The position numbers and the translations under genes were made by a program. From Lentinula raphanica (lineage: Eukaryota; Basidiomycota; Agaricomycetes; Agaricales; Omphalotaceae), in assembly GCA_027919835.1 (NCBI GenBank), contig JANVFP010000017.1:372001-436000 (forward strand): DNA of 64,000 bases. The letters are read 5' to 3'. Below are positions 1 through 9,643 of the stretch, in pieces. Position 1 is the first letter of the stretch. Every line of letters starts with the position of its first letter. A model generated the notes under the pieces. The model was not told where the DNA came from, did not search any database, and was given only the letters and a program-made list of their open reading frames with translations.

Positions 1-471
1 AAGTAGGTACCATGATTTACCTTGTAAGTTGTAAGTAGGTAGCCACCCAGGAGTGTGGGGTAGCTACCCTAATTAATTTTTAGAGTGGGTAGCTACCCCT
101 GATTGACTTCTCAGAGTGGGTAGCTACCTGAATTTACTTTGTTAAAGTTTAGTAATTGTGATCAAGTACATCTTGAAAGGCTCTATCCTGTTACATAAGG
201 TATGAGATAACTAATGTTACCAGAGTATTAGTAAACTACACCTAACAATTTTTCAAAAACATAGGGTAGCTACCTCAGAAGGACCCCTGGCACCCTAAGT
301 AGGGTAGCTACCCATCTCAAAACCTCACACTATGGGGGTAGCTACCCATCCTGTGGTAGCTACCTACCTTAAGGACCCCAGGGTAGCCTACCCATATTTT
401 GGGCCTCTTAGGCCTATTTAGGTACACCATTTTTTTGGCCTAAGAAGGCCTGTTTGGTGGGTGCCTGAAGT
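1..471. repeat. Right end of an ACTTCAGG-family element with GGTAGCTACC arrays
   Basis: This stretch has no gene. It holds at least seven copies of the perfect 10-bp palindrome GGTAGCTACC, or a 9-bp core of it, near 60, 98, 117, 264, 301, 334 and 352. It ends at 471 with GGTGCCTGAAGT, the reverse complement of ACTTCAGGCACC. The same 12-mer starts the elements at 45295 and 58702, so I read this as the right terminus of a related element whose body lies left of the window. The palindromic words would be subterminal repeats; a role in transposase binding is inference. Confidence 0.6.
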
Positions 472-597
472 GCAGAAAGCACCCAGAGAATTTTTAGAAG
501 CCTCAAAGAACTCAGATCCTCTAGGCTCTCTGAGACTACCTAGGAATTGGGGGGTATCTCTGGGGACTTTAGAGATGAGAATATTTTTCCTGATGCA
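472..597. repeat. X-family element fragment (right end)
   Basis: The segment contains a GGGGGGTATCTC block and ends TTTTTCCTGATGCA. It matches the right ends of the small elements at 36548-36778 (GGGGGGTATCTC, TTTTGCTGATGTA) and 36989-38141 (TTTTTCCTGATGTA). Only the right end is recognisable, and the left side is cut by the neighbouring repeat. Short ORFs here are not convincing genes. Confidence 0.45.
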
Positions 598-654
598 GGA
601 CTTGGTGCTGTTATTGACCAACACCTTCTACTTGCTGCGTGTCCCTGGGGGTAG

Positions 655-1095
655 GTGACAAATGTAAGGATCCAATAGGACCGTCGGACCGTGGGAAAGT
701 CAGAGTCCAAGTCCGAGTTGGACTAAATAGAGAGTTGAACAGACTAGTCGTGAAGGCAGAGGTTGTACTAGATAGGACTGAAACTAGTATCAGAAGTAAC
801 TAGGTCATACCCAAGTCAATTTTGAGGTTAAGCCTACAGTACAAACTACTAAGGCTTATATACCAGTCTTGGAGTAATCAAGTTTCAAGGCTGTCAAGTA
901 ATTAACAATAACTATTGTAAAATCATAACAAAAGAATGAATGTACTTATTGTAAAATAAAAGACAATAAGAGTGATAAGCATAAGGCTTAGTCCTAGAGA
1001 AATTCTCGCGTGGATTTTTTCACCCGAGATTTCTCCAAATTACTATATAGAGTTAAAAATTGATGTCATATGATTCTATATTGCTGTTAGGGTGC
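655..1095. repeat. Probable LTR-like remnant
   Basis: This is non-coding sequence with a TATA-like stretch (CTTATATACC near 854) and an imperfect inverted pair around the repeated CTCGCGTGG / CACCCGAGA motif near 1005-1035, as often seen in retrotransposon LTRs. No coding region is attached and I found no second copy in the window, so assignment as an LTR is tentative. Confidence 0.25.
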
Positions 1096-1207
1096 TCGTT
1101 GCTTTAACCCTTGACGGCACCACAGACGAAGGCTACAAGCGATTCGTCCCAACGAACGTCGTAGACAACTGCTAAGCAGGGATGTTCTACACCGAACGTC
1201 TGCACAG
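1096..1207. repeat. Fragment homologous (inverted) to 43070-43190
   Basis: About 110 bp resemble the reverse complement of 43070-43190, the tail downstream of the small gene at 43186-43867. Shared blocks include GGTGCTCGTTGCT, GACGGCACCA and GACGAAGGCTAC. The fragment ends exactly where FB-1 begins, so it is the surviving half of a sequence into which FB-1 inserted at CACAG. Confidence 0.5.
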
Positions 1208-2488
1208 GATACTGTGAAGCTTTTGTAAAAAGACCTGATGAGTTATCCAGGAGCTTTTGAAAATAGTTGTGACGACACAGAGGGGGCTCCGGAAATGGCT
1301 CCGGGGGGTGGGCATGCCTGTCACCACCTGTCACATCTGACCTATATTTACTGTTTTGGGTAATTAATAATTATCCAGATATTAAATAAATGGTACATAT
1401 GTAAAAAATCCTGATAAACTATAAAAATTCAAAAAAACCCAAAAAAACCTAATTAGGTCAAATCGGGGTATGTAAACAAAATAGCCTTATATGGTAAAAA
1501 ATGCTGTAGGATCTATCTAGGTGCTAAAAATAGCCAAAAGAAATCACTAAAAATGCTAAAAATATGTAGGAATGGTATATAGCCTATTGCAGATCCAGGC
1601 ATCCAAAAATTACCAAAAAGGAAATTTTTGATGATGATGTCATCTTGTAGCAAAAAATCTGAAAAAAATCCTAAAAATAGTCAAAAAATTCAGGGGTGCC
1701 TTGTTGGCCCTGGAAATGCAAAATAAAAAAAAACACGCGACAAGTGTAAAAATTTTTGTCACTCCAAATCATACCAAATCCACTATATAGTCAGTATATA
1801 TAATGTATATGCTATATTTAGCATTCTAGTACCCTCATTGGGCTAAAAATAGAACTTGATCTCATCTGGTAGCAAAAAATCTGAAAAATCATAAAAAATA
1901 CTCAAAAAATTCAGGGGTCCCTCATTGGCCCTGAAAATGCAAAATAAAAAAATTTACACGACACAATTGAAAAACAACATCATTCCAAATCTTATCAAAT
2001 TTACTATATAGTTAGTATATATCATGTATATACTATTTATAGCATCCCTAGTACCCTCAATCACTTATATCACTCAAGAATCCTACCAAACTGACAACAT
2101 TGAGTAAATGTAATGTACATGGTATTTTTAGCACACCTAGTACACTGAAAAACTCAGAACAATTTATATCACTCAATATGTTCAGTATACTTAGTACTCA
2201 TCACATTTAACACACTAAAACTCAGAACAGTACTTATATGTATCATACTTAACACAGTTGGCAATGAAAATACTCAAAACAGTGTTATCAGTCACTATAC
2301 TTAACACACTTAACAGTCAAAAAGTCGGAATAATGTTACTTGATATACATAACACACTCATTGTTATACTACAACACACTTATAACAACGAGTTTTGGGC
2401 GCTTTATGGGCGCTTATTTGGTATTTTTGAGTCGAAATTCTTTAATAGCACACTCAATAATTTTGTGTGAGGTTTATACTGTGTAAGG
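1208..2488 (+). mobile_element. FB-1: left arm of a family-A foldback element, truncated
   Basis: It starts GATACTGTGAAGCTTTTG directly after the flank CACAG, as all family-A copies do, and runs through the arm into the shared core (CGAGTTTTGGGCGC near 2391). It stops at 2488 where a Copia LTR begins. The rest of the core and the right arm are not found to the right. Closest to FB-2 in sequence (GGGCATGCC subterminal variant). Short ORFs inside are not genes. Confidence 0.8.
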
Positions 2489-2895
2489 TGTAAGACCGAC
2501 GTAAGTAGTATATCCTCAGCGGCACACGATAGAGTGCAAACGACTCGATTTAACTACCTGTAAGACCGACGTAAGTAGTATATCTAAATATGTCTATCAG
2601 TGTAAGTCCTACAGGATGGAATAACAAATGTGGCTCACCCTCAGCGGCACACAATAGAGTGCAAACGACTGAGGGGGCCCGACGAAAAACTACTCTATAT
2701 AAATAAAATCTTTTCTGAAAATTTTCAAGTAAGTATACTTCCGCTGAAACGATCCACGTTTCATCGGCCAATGCAGTGAGATAAAGAAAACTTGAAACCG
2801 CTCCCCGACACCTGGGCTATACCCTCAATGTCCGACCGGGGCTCCTTCCGTTGGACGCCCTCGCTTCCCTCGTCCACTTCTCCTATTCCTCGACA
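2489..2895 (-). repeat. Copia 3' LTR
   Basis: This is a 407-bp LTR that on the minus strand runs TGTCGAGG to TCTTACA. It is preceded on that strand by the stop codon of the Copia polyprotein and a GGGAG polypurine end (2896-2900). Inside, a block with TAAGACCGACGTAAGTAG and CAGCGGCACAC is duplicated about 70-140 bp apart. The LTR sits directly in the core of FB-1, so Copia inserted into FB-1. Confidence 0.65.
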
Positions 2896-2900
2896 CTCCC

Positions 2901-3782
2901 CTAGACCCGGGCGACGTTGGAGAGACCCAGGAGTTCCATCTGGCGGCGGTGGTACATCGGTCCCAATACCTTCGTGAGGATATCCGCGCAGTTCTCTTCT
3001 GACCCTACGTATGAGATCTTGACCTCCCCCTTCTTGACAGCCTCCCGTAAGTAGTGATAACGTATATCGATATGTTTGACCCTCTGGTGGAACTTTGGAT
3101 TTTCGGAGATGGCGATTGCCCCCTTGTTGTCCGCAAAGAGTTGTGATGGGAGAGCGACTGGATGTCCTATTTCTGCGAGGAAGTTGTGAACCCACCTAGC
3201 CTGCTGTGCTCCTTTCCCGTACGCAATATACTCGGCTTCTGTAGTCGAGAGGGCAACAACATCCTGTCGTTTGGCCATCCAGAAGACTGGCCCACCAGCC
3301 ATAAGAGTGACTACCCCAGTCGTGGAACGCCTCGTGTCGACGCACCCCGCGTAATTTGCGTCGCAGTAGGTCTTCGGTTCCAGCCCTTCCTTGGACCGTC
3401 GATAAGTGATCCCCACGTCTTTGGTACCATTGATGTATCGACAGAGGTGTACGAGGGCATTCCAGTGGGCTCGTCCGGGACTCTGGAGGAATCGAGAGAG
3501 TACGTTCGTCGAATATGCGAGGTCGGGACGACATGCGCCCTGTCCAAACTGAACGCCTCCTAGGATCTCCGCGTACGGCTTGTCCTTCATGAATTCTCGT
3601 TCCTCGTCAGTTTTAGGAGATTGGTCGACTGTGAGGACGATGCCGTTAGGGAGAGGGGTCGACTTTGGCTTCAGCTCGTGGAATCCATACTTGACCAGGA
3701 GTTGATCCCAATAGGCTGGCATGGAGAGCATGGCCGTTCCTTCTTTCTGTTCGTGCACTAGACACATCCCTAAGGCAGCTGT
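2901..3782 (-). CDS. Copia polyprotein fragment (RT C-terminus and RNase H)
   Basis: Minus-strand reading frame ending at a stop at 2901-2903. It encodes the last part of a Ty1/Copia Pol: the end of reverse transcriptase followed by RNase H. Recognisable pieces are the YCDANYAG block (first acidic residue), the ALSTTEAEYIA block (catalytic E), LFADNKGAI, the KHIDIRYHYLRE segment and the CADILTK tail, all in the order typical of Copia. The frame is open for about 290 codons. The 5' part (gag, protease, integrase and the RT palm) is missing because the sequence is cut at 3782 by a MITE-like repeat. It is a dead fragment. The start codon seen further upstream lies in the repeat and is not native. 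Confidence 0.85.
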   Translation of the reverse strand, partial: TAALGMCLVHEQKEGTAMLSMPAYWDQLLVKYGFHELKPKSTPLPNGIVLTVDQSPKTDEEREFMKDKPYAEILGGVQFGQGACRPDLAYSTNVLSRFLQSPGRAHWNALVHLCRYINGTKDVGITYRRSKEGLEPKTYCDANYAGCVDTRRSTTGVVTLMAGGPVFWMAKRQDVVALSTTEAEYIAYGKGAQQARWVHNFLAEIGHPVALPSQLFADNKGAIAISENPKFHQRVKHIDIRYHYLREAVKKGEVKISYVGSEENCADILTKVLGPMYHRRQMELLGLSNVARV

Positions 3783-3987
3783 AGCTGTAAGAACTTCACG
3801 AAGTAGACTGAGAAGTCTCCATATATGCTTTGCAAAGTAACAGGTGTGGCTTTCCAAGCTTAAAAACTCTTCCGGGCAGGCCACTAGGGCTCCGGTGGGT
3901 ACCCGGCTATTTATTATATTTATTGATATTTAATAGTTCTTTTATTATTTAATAGATATATTATAATAAATCTACTTTGTGAAGCTG
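3783..3987 (-). mobile_element. MITE-like element, copy 1
   Basis: A ~205-bp non-coding repeat with imperfect terminal inverted repeats (CTTCACGAAGTAGA at one end, CTTCACAAAGTAGA at the other). It is AT-rich in one half and GC-rich in the other (CGGGTACCCACCGG on the minus strand). A nearly identical inverted copy lies at 6169-6374. Here it truncates the Copia fragment. Confidence 0.65.
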
Positions 3988-6168
3988 TGCTGCACTTCGC
4001 AAAGTGACTACGTTTACGGCAATTATGAAATCAGGTAAATTAGGGTTACATCATTACGTCATCACCTTCCTTTTTCGGTTCTTGCCTTTTTGAAAAAAAA
4101 AATGTATAATATAATTTTCAAATGCTAAAAATCACAGGGAGCCAAAAATAGCTGCAGTGATGTCCTGGCTACCTCAGGCACATCAAAATTGCCTAAAAAG
4201 GAAATTTGTCTAAAAATAGAACTTGATCTCATCAGGTAGCAAAAATCAGAAAAAATCATTAAAAATACTCAAAAAAATCAGGGTTGCTTTGTTGGCCCTA
4301 AAAATGCAAAATAAAAAAAATACGCGACAAGTGTCAAAAGTTTCATTACTTCAAATGATACCAGAACCATCAGGCATTATGTATAGATGATCTATATGCT
4401 ATTTTTAGCACACCTAGTGCCCTCAAACACTCAGATAGCCTAAATCATTCAATATATTTACTATACTCAATGTTTATTATACTTAACACAGTTGACAAGA
4501 AAAAACCTTGTAACAGTAACATGTGTGTTATGCTTAACACATTTAACAATGAAGAAGCCTTGGAACAGTGTTCATGTATGTTATACTCAACACACTTAAC
4601 ACACTTGACTCAATATATTGGGAATGGTGCTCATGTGTATTATACTTAACACACTTAACAATGAAAAAAACTCAGATCAGTGTTACTGCATGTTATACTC
4701 AACAGACTTCATCAATGAATATAACACACTTAACAATCAAAACCTCGGAGTAGTGTTCTCACTCATTATACTTTTACACTCAACACACTTCATCAGTAAG
4801 TATAACACACCTTTAATGGGACATTGTTATACAATAACACACTTATAACAACGAGTTTTGGGCGCTTATGGGCGCTTATTTGGTGTTTTTGAGTCAAAAT
4901 TCATTAATACCACACTCAATAATTTTTGTGGTGGCTTTATATTGTGTCAGGATGTTGTCTATATCATATTCCTCTAGTTACAATTCAGAGAACTCGAAAA
5001 TTCAACTTGTGGAGGTAGCTATATTGTGATCTTTTGTGATATAACAGTGTTTTATGTAAATGTCACTGCATATTTCCATGTAATGCAAGTCTACTGATGC
5101 TGGGTCATGAGAAAAGCACTCCTACAGTCTACTAAAAGTGTCTGTACATGATTCAGATAGCTATGATGGAGGTTGGACTGTGTGATATACATGTACACCA
5201 TAGATGTCTACACTTACATGTAACAATAGATGTCATATTCAATGACCCCCATTACAGATCTCTTAGCTGTATCACATAGAGTTAGCATATAATAGGTTGT
5301 AGGATGACTCTTTTCATGACCCAGTAGCAGTTTAGCTTCATAACATGGGTGTATGCATTGACATTTATATAAAACACTGTTATATCACAAAAGATCATAG
5401 TATAGCTAGCCCCCCAGGATGAAGTTTCAAGTTCTCCAAATTGTATCTAGAGAATTATGATATAGACAACATCCTGACACAATATAGAGCCACCACAAAA
5501 ATTATTGAGTGTGGTATTAATGAATTTTGACTCAAAAACACCAAATAAGCGCCCATAAGCGCCCAAAACTCGTTGTTATAAGTGTGTTATTGTATAACAA
5601 TGTCCCATTAAAGGTGTGTTATACTTACTGATGAAGTGTGTTGAGTGTAAAAGTATAATGAGTGAGAACACTACTCCGAGGTTTTGATTGTTAAGTGTGT
5701 TATATTCATTGATGAAGTCTGTTGAGTATAACATGCAGTAACACTGATCTGAGTTTTTTTCATTGTTAAGTGTGTTAAGTATAATACACATGAGCACCAT
5801 TCCCAATATATTGAGTCAAGTGTGTTAAGTGTGTTGAGTATAACATACATGAACACTGTTCCAAGGCTTCTTCATTGTTAAATGTGTTAAGCATAACACA
5901 CATGTTACTGTTACAAGGTTTTTTCTTGTCAACTGTGTTAAGTGTAATAAACATTGAGTATAGTAAATATATTGAATGATTTAGGCTATCTGAGTGTTTG
6001 AGGGCACTAGGTGTGCTAAAAATAGCATATAGATCATCTATACATAATGCCTGATGGTTCTGGTATCATTTGAAGTAATGAAACTTTTGACACTTGTCGC
6101 GTATTTTTTTTTATTTTGCATTTTTAGGGCCAACAAAGCAACCCTGATTTTTTTGAGTATTTTTAATG
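3988..6168. mobile_element. FB-B: large palindromic foldback element
   Basis: An almost perfect palindrome centred near 5212. The sequence from about 4259 to 5212 is mirrored by 5212-6165, and the short ORFs of one arm recur identically in the other. The arms carry ATACTTAACACACTTAACA-type words and the core CGAGTTTTGGGCGCTTATGG found in all foldback elements of the window. The left side extends to about 4120 without a partner because the right arm is cut at 6168 by MITE copy 2. True ends are therefore unknown. 3988-4120 shows nothing recognisable. No transposase. Confidence 0.75.
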
Positions 6169-6374
6169 CAGCTTCGCAAAGTAGATTTATTATAATATAT
6201 CTATTAAATAATAAAAGAACTATTAAATATTAATAAATATAATAAATAGCCGGGTACCCACCGGAGCCCTAGTGGCCTGCCCGGAAGAGTTTTTTAAGCT
6301 TGGAAAGCCACACCTGTTACTTTGCAAAGCATATATGGAGACTTCTCAGTCTACTTCGTGAAGTTCTTACAGCT
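6169..6374 (+). mobile_element. MITE-like element, copy 2
   Basis: Inverted near-identical copy of 3783-3987, with terminal repeats CTTCGCAAAGTAGA and TCTACTTCGTGAAG. It cuts FB-B on its left and a minus-strand coding gene on its right. Confidence 0.65.
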
Positions 6375-7535
6375 TCAGCTGGGTGCGAAGCTCTGGCTGT
6401 TTCTGAAGAAGCTCCGACTTCAACTGCATACATTCCTTGTAGCATTTGTGGTTGAAGGCGTTGAAGATGGCTGAAAACTCTGCAGTTAACGAGCAGTAAA
6501 AAGGAGCAATAACGAGATAATATTTACAGCCTTGGTAAATGCAAATTCAGCGAATAGAGCGTTCACCAAGAAGGGAGTTCATGGCTGCTTGGTTAGCTTT
6601 TCCTGCCACGCAAAAGTTTTGCGGTTTCAGCCGACTGTTCCCATAACCAAAGCCGACTGTACGAGAGGTGAAATCCCCACGTCGGCCATGGGTTTGGGCT
6701 TTCGAAAAGCTGCTGGTTGTGTAGCATCTCTCGACCGCGGTCGAGGCATCGTCGCAGACACTTTGCCAGTCTTCACCCGCAGACCCGCTTGGAATGCCCC
6801 CAAGGGCGGTGACGATTCGGTCCTGGACATCTACGAGCGCTAGAGGTGTCCTAGAGGCAGGAGATTAGGGTCACAAATTCTGCAAGCAAATAGGCACGCA
6901 CTCGCCATCCCATTCCAGGAGCTCGAAGCCGTTGATTGAGCTGAGAAGCTCCAGGTTCTTCCATACCCTTTGTAAGCCAGGGGATAGCTTCTTCCTACTG
7001 TTTGCAGTCCAGCCGGTTGCAGACACAGGAAGAGAACACATATCAAAGGCCTTTAAGCTAATGGGTTTGGCGCCGTGTGCAAGTTCGACAGCATGCGGCT
7101 TGAGGCCGTGCTCTGAGATGCGTTTTACAGCATCTGCGACGCGTTTGCTACGGGAGCGCTTTGTGAGTTTTTGAAGCTTCTTGTCGCGCCGTGAGGGTCC
7201 AGTCGCGTTATTGCCTTCAGATGGTGTTACAGAAGCCAGATCTCCTTCAGAATATGCACCTGAAACTAAACAAGCCCATGAGACGCAGTCTAAGGGAGTG
7301 ATTCAACGCCAACACGTACCTGAGAGGTTCTCTTCCTCAGCGCCATCTTCAAGCGCGTTTTCCTCTTCATCACTACTCTCAAAAACATTTTCCCCGTCGT
7401 CTAAACTCTCTCCAGCGTCCTCAGCCTCCATCCGAGCTTGGTTGTCGCGTTCGAGCGCGGCTTGCAAGTCAAAGAAAGGAGTCTTGATGCGACTGCAATT
7501 TAGGTTTGGCTCCGGGGGAGCTGCATGAGTTTTCG
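6375..7535 (-). pseudogene. Truncated Agaricomycete hypothetical gene (WDG..P family)
   Basis: Minus-strand gene with at least three exons. An acidic region (EAEDAGESLDDGEN, then a run of D/E) is followed by an intron (GTACGT, donor at 7319), a basic helix (SRSKRVADAVKRISEHGLK), the block LLEWDGE, another intron (donor GTGCGT near 6890), and TPLALVDVQDRIVTALGG. It resembles a hypothetical protein family that, from memory, is common in mushroom genomes (EWDGRTP..LVD..GRI); function unknown. An in-frame TGA at 6547-6549 falls where an arginine is expected (CGA to TGA). The frame resumes after it but ends at the MITE insertion at 6374, so the C-terminus is lost. The 5' exon is not resolved. Likely a pseudogene. 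Confidence 0.55.
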
Positions 7536-7984
7536 TTTAGAAGACGCTTGGCTGGTAGGAAATGAAGAGAAAGAAACTCAAACCAAGCACTCTGAAAGAA
7601 CGGCTGGGTGTGCTTCAAAAGCCCTGCTTGAGTTATAGAACCATGCCGAGCCTTGCCTAGATGAGGGGCTGGGCGGCGGCTTGGTCTACGGATTCAAGCA
7701 TAGGCTGGAGAAGTATAAAAGAGAGCTCACCGCGCATCATTTGCATACATCGAAGATGGCTGTTGAACGTGGGGAACAGGGAGCGTTAAAGGTTGAGAGT
7801 TGAGGGTTGAAATCTTAAGTTGAACCTGATGATATAAGGTTGAGCCGCGGAGCAAGATCATTCACGTGAAAAGGCGTTAAGCCGTGAATGCCGAAACCAA
7901 TTGTAATAAGCCCTGAAGCGCCGTTCGAGCCAAATTGGCTCCTTACTATCAAACCTCTTACTCTTTTCCTCGACGGCCTTAAGC
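7536..7984. other. Intergenic region
   Basis: No gene seen. A TATA-like TATAAAAG at about 7715 lies ~270 bp upstream of the XPG-like start codon. It is near the upper distance limit for a promoter and is only suggestive. Confidence 0.3.
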
Positions 7985-9643
7985 ATGGGAATCGAGGGCC
8001 TCTGGAGTGTAAGCATAGTACTCACTGTAAGCTGCTATGAGCTCTAATGGATTGATTCAGCTCGTACAACAGAACGGTATTGAACAAAGCCTCAAAGATT
8101 TCAATATTGAATATCGATTCATGAAGAATTATGGCAACGTTGGTGCGCCTGTTGTCGGCGTAGATGCAAGGTAAGTCCAAGATCTTTGCTGAACACAATT
8201 TAGTTGTTCATTACAGTGCTCTTCCATAGTATCATGCTTGATACCTTCCGTGCTGCAGATAGGGGTATGCACAAGTACAGATCAAGCCTCCATACCTCGG
8301 ATTCCACCTTAACTCAATTCTACCGGTTTCTATGCCAGCTGGCAGAGGCCGGACTTAACTGTGTTTTCTATTTTGATGGACTCCAACGCCCTGCGGTGAA
8401 AAGAGGCCAGAAAGTCATCAACCGAGAGCCTGATTTCTACAAGCATGCCCGGGATCTTATCGAATTATTCGGGTACTACGCATTCACTGTATGTCAGGAT
8501 AGCTACCGACACCGGTGCTCTGGACTCATTCAGAACTTTCGCAGGCCAAGGGTGATGCTGATGCTGAATTAGCAGAACTGAATCGAACCGGACACATTAA
8601 TGCTGTCCTCACCAAGGATAGTGATGTGTTTCCGTTTGGTGCCGTCTGCGTTTTGCGGGCTCTTCCTTTGTATGTGGATACATTTTTATCTGAGAATATG
8701 AAGCTCATTTCTTGAAGTGCTCCTCAGCGGAGTAATGAGTTGGAGGTGAACGTTTTCAACACTGTTGATATTCAAACAAAAATAGGCATTTCACAAGGAG
8801 GCTTCATCCTTATCGCTCTACTCTTATTGAACGATATCACTGAAGGTGTAGATGGGATAGGAGCAAAGACCGCTCTCAGCCTTGCAAAATGTGGATTCGG
8901 GGATAGGCTCCTAGAGGTTTATCATCAATATTCAACAGCGGCCCCACAGCTTTTGGCATCAGCATTCCTAGGTATCAACCATGACATGGCAAACAAACTT
9001 GAGTTTGACAGCCACAGGAAGATCGGCAAGCGCAGTCCCAGCCGTGCTCAGAAGATTCGTGAGTCGGATTTCCCTTCACTTGGTGACTTGAAGGGAATCC
9101 AGGCGTTCTTCACACCACCCACTTCGCCCCTTATCCCTCACTGTCCCCCAAGGCTTCCAGACATAGGAGGAATTGCCTCATTCTGCAGGGAACATTTCTG
9201 CTGGGGTTCGGACCTCATGCGGAAAAAATTCCATTCAAATCTATGGCCGGCCGTTGTTGTTCAAATGCTCTGTTCGGTAAGTGCATGGGTATGCTTGTCT
9301 CTGATTGATTGACAGAATCATTTGAATTCCCTAGCAATCTGTCATCTACAATCCCAGCAATGCAGAAGTTCTTGCAACTCAAGTTGAGCCTATTCAAGGA
9401 AACTTTTTGCTTGACAATGTTGGGAAGCCGTTCATCCCAACCTACTCTATCATCATCAAAAATAAGAAAGCTCTCGACACCAAGAACAAGAAGTGGACCG
9501 AACGGATTCTGGTCACTTTCAGTACCGCCGTTCTCATGCGATTAGCTGGCTTGGCGAACTCCGCTGACTCAATCTCAACTCGACGAATGAACGTTCATGC
9601 TGTTCTCCTTTCGTATGCCATGAAAAATTCTTATCAAACAGCT
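7985..9643 (+). CDS. XPG/Rad2-type structure-specific nuclease, 5' part
   Basis: Encodes the N-terminal and internal nuclease regions of an XPG/Rad2-superfamily protein, which cleave branched or flap DNA. Exons: 7985-8008, 8061-8170, 8230-8488, 8545-8673, 8728-9276 and 9335-9643 (about 460 codons, frame kept throughout; the 8673 donor is the least certain). Start chosen because MGIEGLW is the canonical XPG N-terminus. Acidic active-site candidates: GVDAS, YFDGLQRP, GDADAELAELN and TKDSDVFPFG. The helix-hairpin-helix block is VDGIGAKTALSLAK. The family is widespread in Agaricomycetes outside the canonical repair paralogs. At 9643 the coding exon is interrupted by FB-2. The missing C-terminal part is found 24 kb away at 33745, in frame. 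Confidence 0.85.

Noticed and set aside
1104..1334. ORF of 76 codons across the FB-1 end (and related ORFs at 9534-9770, 21661-21912, 41927-42370)
   Set aside because: They read through the GC-rich foldback terminus into flanking DNA; the shared N-terminal part is repeat sequence.
4568..5856. Mirror-image ORFs of 61 and 76 codons in FB-B and similar 60-94 codon ORFs in all foldback arms
   Set aside because: They exist on both strands because the arms are palindromic, lack conserved composition and shift between copies; they are by-products of repeat sequence.
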